From assembly GCA_030847615.1 (NCBI GenBank), contig JAUMIR010000014.1, positions 14,794,501 through 14,858,500 of the forward strand: a stretch of 64,000 bases of DNA. Direction: 5' to 3'. Positions 32,531 through 43,650 of the stretch are shown in pieces (the first letter of the stretch is position 1; each line of letters begins with the position of its first letter). The notes beneath the pieces are model-generated. The model was given only the letters and a program-made list of their open reading frames with translations, was not told where the DNA came from and ran no database searches. This DNA comes from Gambelia wislizenii (lineage: Eukaryota > Chordata > Lepidosauria > Squamata > Crotaphytidae). The position numbers were made by a program, and so were the translations under genes.

Positions 32531-34175
32531 GAACCTGAGCCATATGTGTCCCTCCTTCGTCTGTGAAATGAGGGAGGGTATGAAATTCACCTAATGATCT
32601 GACAGGAGATAATGGCTGAGGTCCTACATGGTCAAATGTAGCAGAAGAGTTCAGCATGCAACACCCTGCAACAGCTCCCCTGTCACCAACCCCAGGACTC
32701 ATTCTTGTCTCACCATAGCCTCCCTGCTCCCCAGTCCATTGGTGATAGAGAGCAGAGGGGATTGAAGAAGCACCTGGCTGCGCCCCACAGCCAGAGATAG
32801 CCAAGGACATCTTTTACTGAGACCACTCCGGAGGTCTCAATGGATGATGTCATCAGCCTGTGTTTGGCTATTGGAGACATAGCCAGATGCTCTTCCAATC
32901 CCCTGTAGTCTCTACCGGCAGTGAACTGGCCATGGAGTGGGAGGAGGAGGCTTTTGCAACTTGACAAAGAGTCCTGGAGGGGAGCTTTGGACATTACAAA
33001 GGGTGGAAGAGAATCCCAGCCTGCACAACAACAACAAGGTATGCAGATGTAAGGTGGCCTGCATATGTCACTAACAGGATGCTAGCTACTAAACTGATCT
33101 ACACCATGGGCAAGGAACCAATACTGGATTTCTGCTGGCAGAACAGCAGAAGCCAACAGAATTGAGGGGCGGAGGTCCAATCTCCCCTCCCCTTTGCACA
33201 ATTCCTAAGAGGAATGAAAGTTTTGGAGAACTGGAAAACCATCAGGACCTAATATTTTGGGAGGCTCTGCAGACTGCAAAGGAAGGATTTAGGCCTATGT
33301 AGGCTGTTCAAAATAAAGCCCAACATGACCTTTGGTAATTTTAACCAGGACAGAACATTTTTAATACAGGTATTACACTTTCCAGGTAGTCAGAAAGAGG
33401 TTAGCCAAAACCGTAACTAAGCTAGGTTGGCATCCACTGTCCAATTATTTACTTTTGGTTCTGCAGAATCTGCAGACCTCTGCCAAACTGGAACTTTTCA
33501 GCATCCCAATTATGAGTTGGGTCTTGGGGGATGTCATTGTATCTGTCTTGAGAAAAGAAAAACTACTTGGTTCATTTTGCTCTTGACATGTTCTGCCCTC
33601 CAGGGCATGATAGAACCTATTCAGTGGGCAGAATGAAGGGCTATAGATTCCTGAAGCACAATTTGAAGCAACCAGTGTCTTCAAGAAGGAGGCAAAAGGG
33701 AAGGAATAATTGGACCTGAGCAACAGATTCCTTCACTTTAGGAAAAAAAGCTCCAGCAAAGTTCTTTCATTTCCATCCTGTCTTTCTCAGTCTCCAAGAA
33801 ACCAGTGGCATGTGAATCTGCCCCCCCCCCCCGCCCAGGCCCTGGCTCCTGGCAAACAGACCTAATTTCCAATAGTAACCTAATTACAGCCAAGAAACAA
33901 GCTGGAAATATGGCATGAACTTCTAGGTCTCTACCTTGGCTATCACGTTCCAAGTATGAGTGCAGTGGAAAATGGCTTATTTGGAAAGCACATTTCCTTT
34001 TGATTCCAATCAGTTTTAACAAGGATGCAAATTCTTAACATGAACAGGCTTTATCACTAGTCCACAGGGAGCTGGATTGAGATTATGGAAATAAGACTAC
34101 CTTTAAAGGAACAATTGAGCTTCTGCTTAAGAGCTGCAATTTGTGAGGAGTGGTATGAATACTATATCAACAGAA
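32531..34175. other. Intergenic stretch, no gene recognised
   Basis: No supported gene. A C run of about 12 lies near 33823-33834. Open frames up to 97 codons (32.5-33.0 kb, minus) lack domains. Confidence 0.4.
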
Positions 34176-34342
34176 AAGGAGCCAGTGTGGCATAGTGGGT
34201 TTGAGTGTTGGACTAGAACTCCAAGAGACATGGGTTCAAATCACTGCTCAGGCACAAAAACCCACTGGATGATCTTGGGCAAGTAACACTCTCTCAGCCT
34301 AAGAGGAAGGCAATGGCAAACCTCTGAATGAATCCTGAAAGG
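34176..34342 (+). mobile_element. Sauria-type SINE, tail-truncated
   Basis: AGGAGCCAGTGTGGCATAGT, GGGTTCAAATCACTG, ATCTTGGGCAAGTAACAC, GGCAATGGCAAACCTC. Directly followed by a second SINE. Confidence 0.87.
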
Positions 34343-35003
34343 CTGTGCACACAGTGTAGTGGTTTAAGTGTTGGATTAGGACTTTGGAAGATCAGGATTT
34401 GAATCCCCACTCAGCCACTGGAAACCCACTGGGTTACCTTGGGCACATAACCCTCTCTATGCCTAAAAGAAAAGCAATGGCAAACCTGACAAGCTATAAC
34501 ATGTCCAGAGGAGAGCAACCAAAATGGTGAAAGGTCTGGAAGCCATGCCCTATGAGGAGTGGCTTAGGGACCTGGGTATATTTAGCCTGGAGAAGAGAAG
34601 ATTAACAGGTAACATGATAGCCATGTTTAAATACTTGAAAGGATGTCATACTGAAGAGAGAGCAAGCTTGTTTTCTTCTGCTCCAGAGGATAGGACTTGG
34701 AACAATGGACTCAAACTACAGGACCTAAACATTAGGAAGAGCTTCCTGTCAGTAAGAGCTGTTCAGAAGTGGAATGCACTGCCTGGTGGTGTGGTGTAGT
34801 CCCCTTATCTGGAGGTTTTTAAACAGAGGCTGGATGGCCATCTGTCGGGTGTGCTTTGATTGTGTATTCCTACATGGCAGAATGGGGTTGGACTGGGTGG
34901 GCCTTGTGGTCTGTTCCAACTCTATGATTCTATAATCCTCTGAATAAAGCTTGCCAAGAAAATTCTATGACAGGATCACCATAAGTCAAAGTTAACTTGA
35001 AGG
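34343..35003 (+). mobile_element. Sauria-type SINE split by a CR1 insertion
   Basis: Head half 34343-34485 (CACAGTGTAGTGGTTTAAG, GGATTTGAATCCCC, AAGCAATGGCAAACCT) and tail half 34936-35003 (CCTCTGAATAAAGCTTGCC, GATCACCATAAGTC, AAAGTTAACTTGAAGGG). The two halves are contiguous in other copies of the SINE. Confidence 0.85.
34486..34936 (+). mobile_element. CR1 3' end nested in a SINE
   Basis: Begins GACAAGCTATAACATGTCC; translated blocks [20 protein letters not shown] and [11 protein letters not shown]; ends CTATGATTCTATAA. The most 5' part retained corresponds to 'DKLEHVQRRA' of the longer copies. Confidence 0.9.
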
Positions 35004-35139
35004 GAATAGGGATTCAGCCTGTGCTGGATGGGGTTGCATTCCCCCTGAAATCTCAGATTTGCAGCTTGGATGCATTCTGAATCTGGAGGTCCAGTTTTCG
35101 ATGGTGGCCAGAAGTAAAACCAGCACACCAGCAGCACCC

Positions 35140-35650
35140 ATTCCTGGCCAAGTCAGATCTCACTACAGTGACATACGCTTTGATTACATATCTTTTGGAT
35201 TACTGTAACACACTTTACATGGGACTGCTTTTGGAAACAGTTCAAAAACTTCACTGAATTCAAAATGCTACGGCCAGGCTGCTGTCCAGGGGTGGTTAGA
35301 AAGAATACAAAATTACCAGTGTGTCTCCAGGCATGATTCAAAGTGGGGGTTATGTCCTATAAAGCCCTGTAGGCCTGGGCTACCTGAAAATCTGTGTTTT
35401 GTCATATGACCCTGCCTGCATCTCATGATCTTCAGGCCAAGGCTTTCTCTCTGTCCCGCCACCATCCCAGGCAAACAATATAAATGACTCCACAGATATT
35501 TCTCCGCCTGCCCAGATTGCTAAACTTGGGTGGAACACCTAACAACAGGTCTTCTTCAGAAAAGCTTGGTCCTTTTCCTCCTAAAGTATATTTCTCACAT
35601 TCAGGTTCTCTCCATTTATCTGTCCATCACACTGATTAGTTTAAGAGGTG
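35140..35650 (+). mobile_element. L2-type LINE, decayed RT C-terminus
   Basis: Conceptual translation in pieces gives LDYCNTLYMGLLLETVQKLH, IQNATARLL and ALGLGYLKICVLSYDPACIS-like segments, which fit the L2 C-terminal pattern 'LDYCNxLYxGLP...VQNAAARLL'. Several stops and frame shifts; an old copy. Confidence 0.6.
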
Positions 35651-36280
35651 AAAAGTCCCCTGGAGAATTTTTGCTATAGATTCCTCCTGTCTGCAGCTAG
35701 CAATGCATTTCCTAAACCAGTTTAGGCAGTTATAACAAATTTTACCTAGATCCTTTACACAGCAGTCTCATGGTCTCAGGTACAGGGGCCAATGGAAAAG
35801 GTAGAATCTCTGTCTCTCAAACTGGAAAGCTCCAACTTTGAAGGTGGAGCTCCATCCTCAAGACTTTGCCTGCTGGTATTGTAGATTTTTGTCACCTATG
35901 TCACCTTGTGTGTTGGTGTTTTAGGGATCTGATTTCTTACTTTGTTCCACTTGATTGCTTTTGTGCTGAGCCACTGTTTTTTATTCCTCGGAAATCTACA
36001 GAACGGGCCCTCCAGGTGCTATTAGAGCAGAACGCATATCATACCTAACCACTGGTCATGTTGGCTTGAACTGATGGGACTTAGAGTTCCCAACCCTTGC
36101 AATAGGTGCAATAAATATGCAATAGGTGCAATAAATATTTATTGTATTAATATTTTATGCATTTGCAGCGGAAAATACAAGGATAATGTTGATATTTCTT
36201 GTTGAATTCTTGGGTTCTCATAAGCAGGAGGTTAGGATGATGGTGACTATCAACAACCATCATATATTAGAAAGCATGCT
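35651..36280. other. Intergenic stretch; hAT scrap and local tandem repeat
   Basis: 36040-36100 resembles the 'CCACTGG...TGATGGGACTTAGAGTT' hAT-like family. 36099-36140 has two copies of AATAGGTGCAATAAATAT. No gene. Confidence 0.4.
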
Positions 36281-36284
36281 CATC

Positions 36285-37291
36285 AAATCTGCAGATGTCG
36301 CCAAATTAGGGGGGGGGGTAGCAAATACACCAGAGGACAGGATCAGAATTCAAAATGACCTTGACAGATTGAAGAGCTGGGCCAAAACTAACAAAATGAA
36401 TTTTAACAGGGAGAAATGTAAGGTACTACATCTAGGGAAGAAAAATGAAATGTGAAAATTTAGAGGTCTTAGTAGACCACAAGCGAAACGTGAGTCAACA
36501 GTGTGATGTGGCAAAAAAAATCAATGTAATTCTAGGCTGCATCAACAGGAGTATATTTAAAGAGAAGTAGTAGTGCCACTCTAGTCTGCTAAGGTCAGAC
36601 CTCACCTGAAATACTATGCCCAGCTTTGGATATGACAGTTCAAGAAGGACACTGACAAGCTAGAACATGTCCAAAGGTGGGCAACCAAAATGACCAAAGG
36701 TCTGGAAACCAAGCATTGTGGGGAATAGCTTAGGGAGCTGGATATTTAAATATCTGAAGAGATGCCATGTAAAAGATGGAGCAAGCTTGCTTTCTGCTAC
36801 TCCAGAGACTAGAATACAAACCACTGCATTCAAATTATAAGAAAAGAGATTCCATCTAAATATTATGCAGAACTTATTGACTGTAAGAACTGCTCAACAG
36901 TGGAACACATTGCCTTCTAGGGTGGTAGACTCTCCTTCTTTGGATATCTTAAACCTAGCTTGGATAGGCATCTTTCATGAGTGCTTTAGTTTTTCGGTGG
37001 GTTTTTTCCAGGCTGTGAGGCCATATTGTAGAAAAGTTTATTCCTGACATTTCGCCTGCATCTGTGGCTGGCATCTTCAGAGAATGGTTGGGTAGGGGTG
37101 TGGGGGGTTTATATACTGTGAGTCCCTGTTGGAGAGGATAAATTTGTGTATTTGAATGGCCAGTTCCTGGGGGGAGATATGCAAGGAGGATTAGTGTCTG
37201 CTTGGCTTTAGTTTTGTATTTCTGCATGGCAGGTAGTTGAGCTAGATGGCCCTTGTGGGCCTGTCCCTTCCATATCGAAGATTCTATATAC
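36285..37291 (+). mobile_element. CR1 LINE fragment, interrupted
   Basis: Starts within the catalytic region ('IKSADVAKLGGGVANTPEDR', a decayed FADDTKLGG) and runs to a CR1 3' end (CTTCCATATCGAAGATTCTA). Many indels. A 211-bp insertion splits its 3' UTR at 36994-37204. Confidence 0.88.
36994..37204 (-). mobile_element. Retroelement insertion with hammerhead-like core, Penelope-like?
   Basis: Bounded by GCTTTAGTTTT at 36983-36993 and again at 37205-37215, an exact 11-bp target duplication. On the minus strand it contains CTGAAGA, then TGCCAGCCACAGATGCAGGC (able to pair GCC with GGC), then GAAATGTCAGGA. This is the layout of a hammerhead core (CUGANGA, helix II, GAAA) with the following C changed to T. 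Penelope-like elements carry such motifs (published knowledge). No coding sequence in this short piece. Confidence 0.6.
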
Positions 37292-38415
37292 AGATAGATG
37301 ATCCCAAAAAGCAAATTAGACCAGTGCTACTCAAATTGATGGTTTGTGGACTGATGTCATTGGCTGCCAGCCCATGAAGAGTGAACAGGACAGAAACAGT
37401 TGGTGCCAATGGCACAAATATACTATCAGTCACTGACACATGGCGAGGGGGGGGGTTCCCTCACACAAGACAGCATGAGAAACCCTGATTTAGATAACCA
37501 GCTCACCCTCAAATGCTATACAGGTTAGATTTTGTTATCTTTGGCAAATGGAATGTTTGATAACTAGCTATTCGGCGGGGACACACAATCTATATTGAGT
37601 AGAATCTTCATTTGCGAAGAAAAAAAGTGGCGGCACGGGGGGGGGGCACAGACAGGCCAAACCACACCAGGTGACACTGTGGGGGAGAGGGGTGACAGAA
37701 GCCTTAGTGATGCCACGGATATTGAGCAAACATTGATGACATGTAACCCTGCAAAAAAAAAAGTGGGATATAGCTAAGAGATCCCAATAGGCAGCTATTT
37801 CTGCCAAAAAGTTCACCCACCTAATTTTTGCTAGCTTTGAGCAATGGCAGATTGTGACCAAAAGCTATCCTTAGTCATCTCTCCAGTGCAAAATCATTGA
37901 GCAGAACCAATACTCACTCAAGTTAAAAGACAAAATGGTATAGGGAACATATTCAACAGGTAGCTCAGTCACATCTGTCCAAAAATGATATTCATTTGAT
38001 TATGCTACTGACTCTTTGTCCTGCTTGTGGGCTTCCTGAAAACATTTCTTGAGCCACTGTGTGAAAAAGAACAGTGAAAGTGATGGGCATCCACCTTGAC
38101 CTCTCATGGTCTTATGTAGGGTTTCCAAGTTGGTTGCAGGATGGGGCTCCTGTAACTTGAATTCTTAACAGATATTGGAACAGGACAAGGTACCCTAAAG
38201 CTCCATCAAGCAGGACAAAGCTACCTGTCCTCCTTCACTTTCCACACCACAACTTTCAGCCATAGCTGTCCCCTCCCAACATGGCTGTTGCCTACAGCTG
38301 AAAGTTTGGGATTGGAATATGAGGGAGAATTTTTGTTCTGCTTGACAGAGCTTCTTGTCATGTTCCAAGATCTCCAACCCTAGGCTTCTCACTGAACCAA
38401 GGGTTTCCTCTACCT
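37292..38415. other. Intergenic stretch, no gene recognised
   Basis: G runs at about 37446-37455 and 37639-37647. No gene or named repeat recognised. Confidence 0.4.
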
Positions 38416-38429
38416 TGGCTCGACTTTGT

Positions 38430-38540
38430 ACTTTTTTTACCCACTGCTCCATACTCCTGGAATTGCCTGCTTGAACATCTGCAGAGTGCTCCTCCCCTCA
38501 TTGGTTTTAAATCTCAATTGAAAACTTGTTTCTGGAGCAG
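38430..38540 (+). mobile_element. L2-like C-terminal fragment, CR1 integration site
   Basis: Translates near 38440-38535 as [19 protein letters not shown] and SQLKTCF, the pattern at the C-terminus of L2-type LINE proteins. The long CR1 begins immediately after it. Confidence 0.45.
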
Positions 38541-40352
38541 AATGAGTTCAGGCTTCCTAGAGACGTTGAGGACAACAAAAAGGGTTTTTTTGGGTATGTC
38601 CGCAGCAAAAGGAGGAAGAAGGAAATGATAGGGCCACTACGCGGAGAAGATGGCAAAATGCTAACGGGGGATAGAGAAAAGGCAGAATTACTCAACACCT
38701 TCTTTGCCTCAGTGTTTTCAGAAAAGGAAAAGGGGGACCAACCTGAGGATAAAGGAACAGAAGACACAACAGGGGAAATCCAGCACAGAATAAGCAAAGA
38801 AGTAGTACAGGAATACCTTCTTAAACTAAATGTATTTAAATCTCCAGGACCAGATGAACTACATCCAAGGGTATTAAAAGAGCTGGCAAATGTAATCTCA
38901 GAGCCATTGGCAATAATCTTTGAGAAGTCCCAGCAGACTGAAGGAGGGCAAACGTTGGCCCCCATCTTCAAAAAGGGGAAAAAAGAGGATCCCAACAATT
39001 ATCGTCCAGTTAGTCTGACATCAATACCAGGGAAGATTCTAGAGCAGATCATTTAACAGAGAGTCTGTGAACATTTAGAAGGCAATGCCATAATCACAAA
39101 AAGTCAACATGGGTTTCAGAGAAACAAGTCATGCCAGACTAATCTGATGTCTTTTTTTGATAAAATGACCAGCTTGGAAGCTGAAGGGAACGCTGTGGAT
39201 ATCGTATACCTTGATTTCAGTAAGGCCTTTGACAAGGTTCCCCATGACATTCTTGTAAACAAGCTTGTAAAATGTGGGCTAGACAAGTTAACTGTTCAAT
39301 GGTTTTGTAATTGGTTGACCAGCCGAACCCAAAGGGTGCTCAGCAGTGGCTCCTCTTCGTCTTGGAAAGATGTGGCCAGTGGGGTGCCACAGGGTTCTGT
39401 CCAGGCCCCAGTGCTATTCAACATCTTTATCAATGACTTGGATGACGGAATTAGGGGCATGCTTAACAAATTTGCAGATGACACCAAATTAGGAGTAGCC
39501 AATACCCTAGAGGACAGGATCAAAATTCAAAATGACCTGGATACGCTGGACAGCTGGGCCAAAGCTAACAAAATGAAATTCAATACGGAGAAGTGTAAGG
39601 TACTGCACTTAGGGCGAAAAAATGAAATGCATAGATATAGGATGGGGGAGACCTGGCTGAACGATACTACGTACGAAAGGGATCTAGGAGTCCTAGTAGA
39701 CCACAAGTTGTACATGAGTCAACAGTGTGATGTGGCAGCTAAAAAGGCCAATGCGATTTTGGGCTGCATCAATAGAAGTATTGTGTCTAGTTCAAGGGAA
39801 GTAATAGTGCCGCTCTATTCTGCCTTGGTCAGACCTCACCTAGAATACTGTGTCCAGTTCTGGGCACCACAGTTCAAAAAGGATATTGACAAATTGGAGT
39901 GTGTGCAAAGAAGGGCGACTAAAATGGTGAAAGGTCTGGAAACGATGCCTTATGAGGAGAGACTTAAGGAGCTGGGTATGTTTAGCCTGGAAAAAAGACG
40001 GTTAAGAGGCGATATGATAGCCCTGTTTAAGTATTTGAAGGGGTGTCATGCTGAGGATGGAGCAGGCTTGTTTTCTGCTGCTCCAGAGACTGGAACACGG
40101 AGCAATGGATGCAAGCTCCAGGAACAGAGATTCCACCTCAACATGAGGAGGAACTTTTTGACAGTAAGAGCTGTTCGGCAGTGGAACACACTCCCTCGGA
40201 GCGTGGTGGGGTCTCCTTCCTTGGAGGTCTTTAAACAGAGGCTGGATTGCCATCTGTCGGGGATGCTTTGATCAAGATTTCCTGCGTGGTAGGGGGTTGG
40301 ACTGGATGGCCCTCGTGGTCTCTTCCAACTCTGCAATTCTATGATTCTATAA
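38541..40352 (+). mobile_element. CR1 LINE, longest copy: most of the RT plus 3' UTR
   Basis: A 5'-truncated CR1 whose reading frame is continuous from the left end to 40271 apart from one TAA at 39054-39056; both halves are in the same frame. Visible reverse transcriptase motifs: [17 protein letters not shown] (39 kb), VYLDFSKAFDKVPH (motif A aspartate), [20 protein letters not shown] (motif B) and FADDTKLG (motif C, catalytic FADD, about 39470). The C-terminal domain follows to [15 protein letters not shown] short deletion before [15 protein letters not shown] is suggested by comparison with the usual CR1 sequence. The 3' UTR ends CTATGATTCTAT. The endonuclease domain is absent because of 5' truncation, so it cannot move by itself. 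Confidence 0.93.
39147..40271 (+). pseudogene. CR1 reverse transcriptase, open segment
   Basis: A 374-codon open stretch beginning at an internal Met (MSFFDKMTSL), downstream of the in-frame TAA at 39054. It carries RT motifs A (DFSKAFDKVPH), B (SGVPQGSV) and C (FADDTKLG), then thumb and C-terminal regions ([38 protein letters not shown]). All catalytic aspartates of the RT are present. It is part of a dead element because the N-terminal RT part and endonuclease are cut off. Confidence 0.85.
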
Positions 40353-40945
40353 AATATTATAAACAAAAAGAGGGAAATACAACTACTTTGGGTTTTTATT
40401 GTTAGACAGACTGTACGTATATATGGTAAAACATCTTTTCTTTCACTGTTATGCTTAGTAATATGGAAGGGAAGTGATATTGAAGTGATATTGAAGAGAA
40501 CATGTAATCGAGAGAAAATAATTTGTAGGATAATGTCATTATTTACTAAAAGATTATTGACTTGAGGGAAAGGGGGAAAAATTATTCCCTGCTTTACAGT
40601 GAAAAAATAAATGAAAAAAGAAGATAATGTATGATTATTAGAGTATTAAAATTAAACATCAAGTAATTGTGGTAGTAAGGTTACAATAATGTATATAGGA
40701 AGGAAATTTTGAAATTCATTATAGAGCCAAACAAGAACATGTGGGAAGTCTTTTAATAACTTCTGTATAATGATGTTGATATGGTTAATATGATTCTATT
40801 GTTATTGTTATTGTTAATAACATCTTTTTTTCTTTATCTGTAAGTTTTTCTTCTTTTTTCTTTTTTTTCTTTCTGTGTATATGTTTTTTGTTGTATTCTA
40901 TGTTATTTGATTCATGTTACATTTTGTCAATATATTTTTTTTATA
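40353..40945 (+). mobile_element. AT-rich stretch, possibly an L1 3' UTR
   Basis: Directly after the CR1 end; AT-rich, with long T/C-rich runs (40826-40900: TCTTTTTTCTTTTTTTTCTT) and TTGTTATTGTTATTGTTA. This resembles the T-rich 3' ends of reptile L1s, but no poly(A)-type end or ORF2 piece was found. Weak assignment. Confidence 0.3.
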
Positions 40946-43130
40946 AATCAAGACTGGTTTGATGAAAACAACCAAGAGATCCAGGAGCTATTGGCAAAGA
41001 AGAGAACTGCTCACCAGGTATACCTCGCCCAGCCAACTTGCCATGTAAGAAAAGCAGCTTTCTGCCTCACATGTAGTAAACTTCAACAAAAACTCCGAGC
41101 CATGCAGAACAAGTGGTGGATCAATATAGCAGAAAAGACACAATGCTGTGCAGATCTGGGTGATTCTAGAGGATTTTATGAAGCTCTTAAGGCAGTGTTT
41201 GGACCTACTTATCAGGTTCAAAGCTCCTTATACAGTACAGATCCTGAATCGATGGGCTGAACATTTTCAAAGTCTCTTTAGTGCCAACCGAGTAGTCCAA
41301 GGCTCAGCTATCCAACATATGATACAAAAACCAATGAAAAATGAATTGGACATAGCTCCCACTTTGGAAGAGACCCTTAAGGCCATACAGCAGATGAAAA
41401 ATGGCAAGGCAGCTGGGACTGATGTAATCCTACCTGAAGTTTGGAAACACGGAGGTCATGTACTCCATGATAAATTCCACGAACTCCTTGTGAATTGCTG
41501 GGAAAAAGGGGAACTGCCATCAGATCTCCGAGATGCAGTCATCATCACCCTGTACAAGAAAAAAGGAGCAAAATTCAATTGCTCAAACTATCGAGGCATA
41601 ACACTGGTCTCTATTGCTGGAAAAATCCTTACGAGAATACTCCTGAACAGATTAGTTCCTGCTATTGCAGAAGAACTTCTTCCTGAAAGCCAATGTGGCT
41701 TCATAGCCAATAGCAGTACTACAGATATGGTATTTGCCCTTAGACAACTGCAAGAGAAATGTAGAGAGCAGAACAAGGGTCTCTATGTAACATTTGTTGA
41801 CCTCACCAAAGCCTTTGACACTGTGAGTAGAAAAGGTCTGTGGCAGATCCTGGAAAGACTAGGATGTCCCCCCAAATTGCTTAAAATGATTATCTCACTA
41901 CACGAGGGCCAGCGCGGTCAAGTCAGATATGGCGATGCTCTTTCAGACCCCTTTCTAATAACTAATGGAGTGAAGCAAGGTTGTGTTCTTGCACCAATTT
42001 TATTTATTGCACCAATCTTCTTCAGCATGATGCTCCAAAGGGCTACGGCAGAGCTTGAAGAAGAAGACGGCATCTATCTACGTTACCGTACTGATGGTAG
42101 TTTGTTTAACTTAAGCCATCTGAGGGCTCGCACCAAGACTCTAAACTATCTAGTCCATTAGCTGCTCTTCGCTGCTGCTGCTGCCCTTGTTCCCCACACA
42201 GAAGCAGCTCTGCAGCGCCTAACATCCTGCTTCGCAAGAGCTGCAGAGCTGTTTGGGCTGGAAGTCAACCTGAAGAAAACAGAAGTTCTCTACCAGCCTG
42301 CACCACAGGACGAACACCACCATCCCGACATTGCCGTTGGCAAATCTGTGCTCAAGACCATTCAGCAGTTCACCTAACTGGGAAGTATCATCCCCTCAGA
42401 TGCAAAGATTGACAAAGAGATCGATCACAGATTAGCAAAGGCATATAGCACATTTGGAAGACTTTACAAAAGAGTCTGGAGTAATAAACACCTGAGGCGA
42501 AGCACAAAAATCAGTGTGTATAGAGCCATTGTACTGTCTATTCTCCTTTATGGGTCTGAAATATGGGTCACCTATCGCCACCACTTATGACTCCAAAAAC
42601 ACTTTCATCAGCGTTGTATACGCACAATCCTAAATATACACTGGACTGATTATGTGACGAATGTTGCTGTCCTTGAGCAAGCAGGGATTACCAGCATTGA
42701 GGCCATGATATTGAGAACACAGCTGCGCTGGGCAGGGCACGTTTCTAGGATGGAGGACCATCACCTCCCAAAAATAGTATTCTACGGTGAACTCGCCACG
42801 TAGAGGGGCGCTCCAAAAAAAGCGATACAAGAACTCCCTGAAACAACATCTCAGGCTTGGCCAAATTGATCACCAACAATTTTCTGCCCTCGCCACACAG
42901 TGGGAGGCATGGAGACACACTATCCACAATGCTGCAGCCTTATTTGAGAACTCACGCCGAGCAAGTCTTGAAGAGAAACGACAAAGCAGAAAGAATCACA
43001 ACCCCGAAACATCACCAAGGAGACCTTCTGCTGTGCTTTCTGCAACTGGACTTGTTTATCTCGGATTGGCCTTTTTAGTCATCAACATGCTTGCAGAAAG
43101 CGCAGGATGAGTTCTTCCTGAATAAGTGTT
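40946..43130 (+). mobile_element. Non-CR1 LINE, decayed (RTE/Vingi-like clade unresolved), copy 1
   Basis: In pieces over three frames it encodes a reverse transcriptase: DWFDENNQEIQELLAKK (40.95 kb), LEETLKAIQQMKNGKAAGTD, NCSNYRGITLVSIAGKIL, LPESQCGF, VTFVDLTKAFDTVSRKGLW (motif A), ITNGVKQGCVLAPILF (motif B), then LKKTEVLYQPAP, WVTYRHHL, LRWAGHVSRMEDHHLPKIVF and a C-terminal CxxxC..HQHAC-like tail. Frame shifts lie near 41220 and 42160, and several stops are present. Where motif C should be (42168-42185) the sequence encodes FAAAAAL. An inverted partial copy lies at 44275-46817. Family comparison is from memory; the clade is not settled. Confidence 0.8.
41148..42161 (+). pseudogene. LINE reverse transcriptase open segment (copy 1)
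   Basis: 337 codons, of which the part from about 41225 is real RT (motifs 0 to B: NGKAAGTD, NYRGITLVSIAGKIL, FVDLTKAFDTVS, NGVKQGCVLAP). The first 25 codons are out-of-frame sequence, because the upstream RT part (40949-41220) is in another frame. An extra 'IAPIFF' stretch near 42000-42020 looks like a small duplication (TTATTGCACCAAT repeats). The frame ends before motif C. Confidence 0.75.
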
Positions 43131-43134
43131 TAAG

Positions 43135-43305
43135 TGTTGTAGCTCCATCCAATGGAATCCTGGGATTTGTAGTTTTACAAGGTCTTTCGACTTTTCTGCC
43201 TGAGTGCTGGTGCCTCACACAACCACAAATCCTAGGATTCTGTAGGATGGAGCAATGGCAATTAAAGTGGTGTCAAATTGCATGATTTCTACACCGCGAG
43301 GTCTA
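43135..43305. mobile_element. Foldback MITE ('ATGGAATCCTGGGATTTG' family), both arms
   Basis: Left arm GTAGCTCCATCCAATGGAAT, CCTGGGATTTGTAGTTTTAC; right arm ACCACAAATCCTAGGATTCT, GTAGGATGGAGCAATGGCAA, TTAAAGTGGTGTCAAATTGC. Same family as 25130-25310. It abuts the 3' end of the LINE. Confidence 0.75.
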
Positions 43306-43321
43306 TTAAATATGAGACTGT

Positions 43322-43650
43322 GGACATTTTCAGATGCCTCTTGCCGTGCAAGCAGCCTCTGGAGCAGTAACGAGGCTGCTGCGTGGCAAGGGGTCCATTT
43401 TGGACGACGCCGTTTCTCTCTCAACGTCATCCGTGACTGTTGCGGCTAGCATTGAAGGCGGCCACGGTATTTTTCACTCACGGAAGTTGTCAGTGAGTAA
43501 AAAACAGCGCAGCCGCCTTCAATGCTAGCCGCAACAGTTACGGACGACGCCGAGAGAAACCGCGTTGTCTAAAATGGACCCCTTGCCGTGCAGCAGCCTC
43601 GTTCCTGCTCCGGAGGTTGCTTGCGTGGCAAGAGGCGTCTGAAAATGTCC
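43322..43650. mobile_element. Near-perfect 329-bp palindromic foldback element
   Basis: Starts GGACATTTTCAGATGCCTCT and ends with its reverse complement (AGAGGCGTCTGAAAATGTCC, one change). The arms run inward for about 150 bp each with only scattered differences (for example GGCAAGGGGTCCATTTT at 43386 against AAAATGGACCCCTTGCC at 43571, and GAAGGCGGC against GCCGCCTTC). They meet at a loop of about 13 nt near 43482-43494. The flanks carry CTGTG on both sides (43318-43322 and 43650-43654, overlapping the end base), or TGT if the terminal G/C is internal. CpG-rich and non-coding. Transposon superfamily not determined. Confidence 0.85.

Noticed and set aside
34200..34260. tRNA gene (A-box and B-box-like motifs)
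   Set aside because: The motifs belong to the head of a Sauria-type SINE; no cloverleaf with intact acceptor stem is evident, and the same sequence recurs about nine times.
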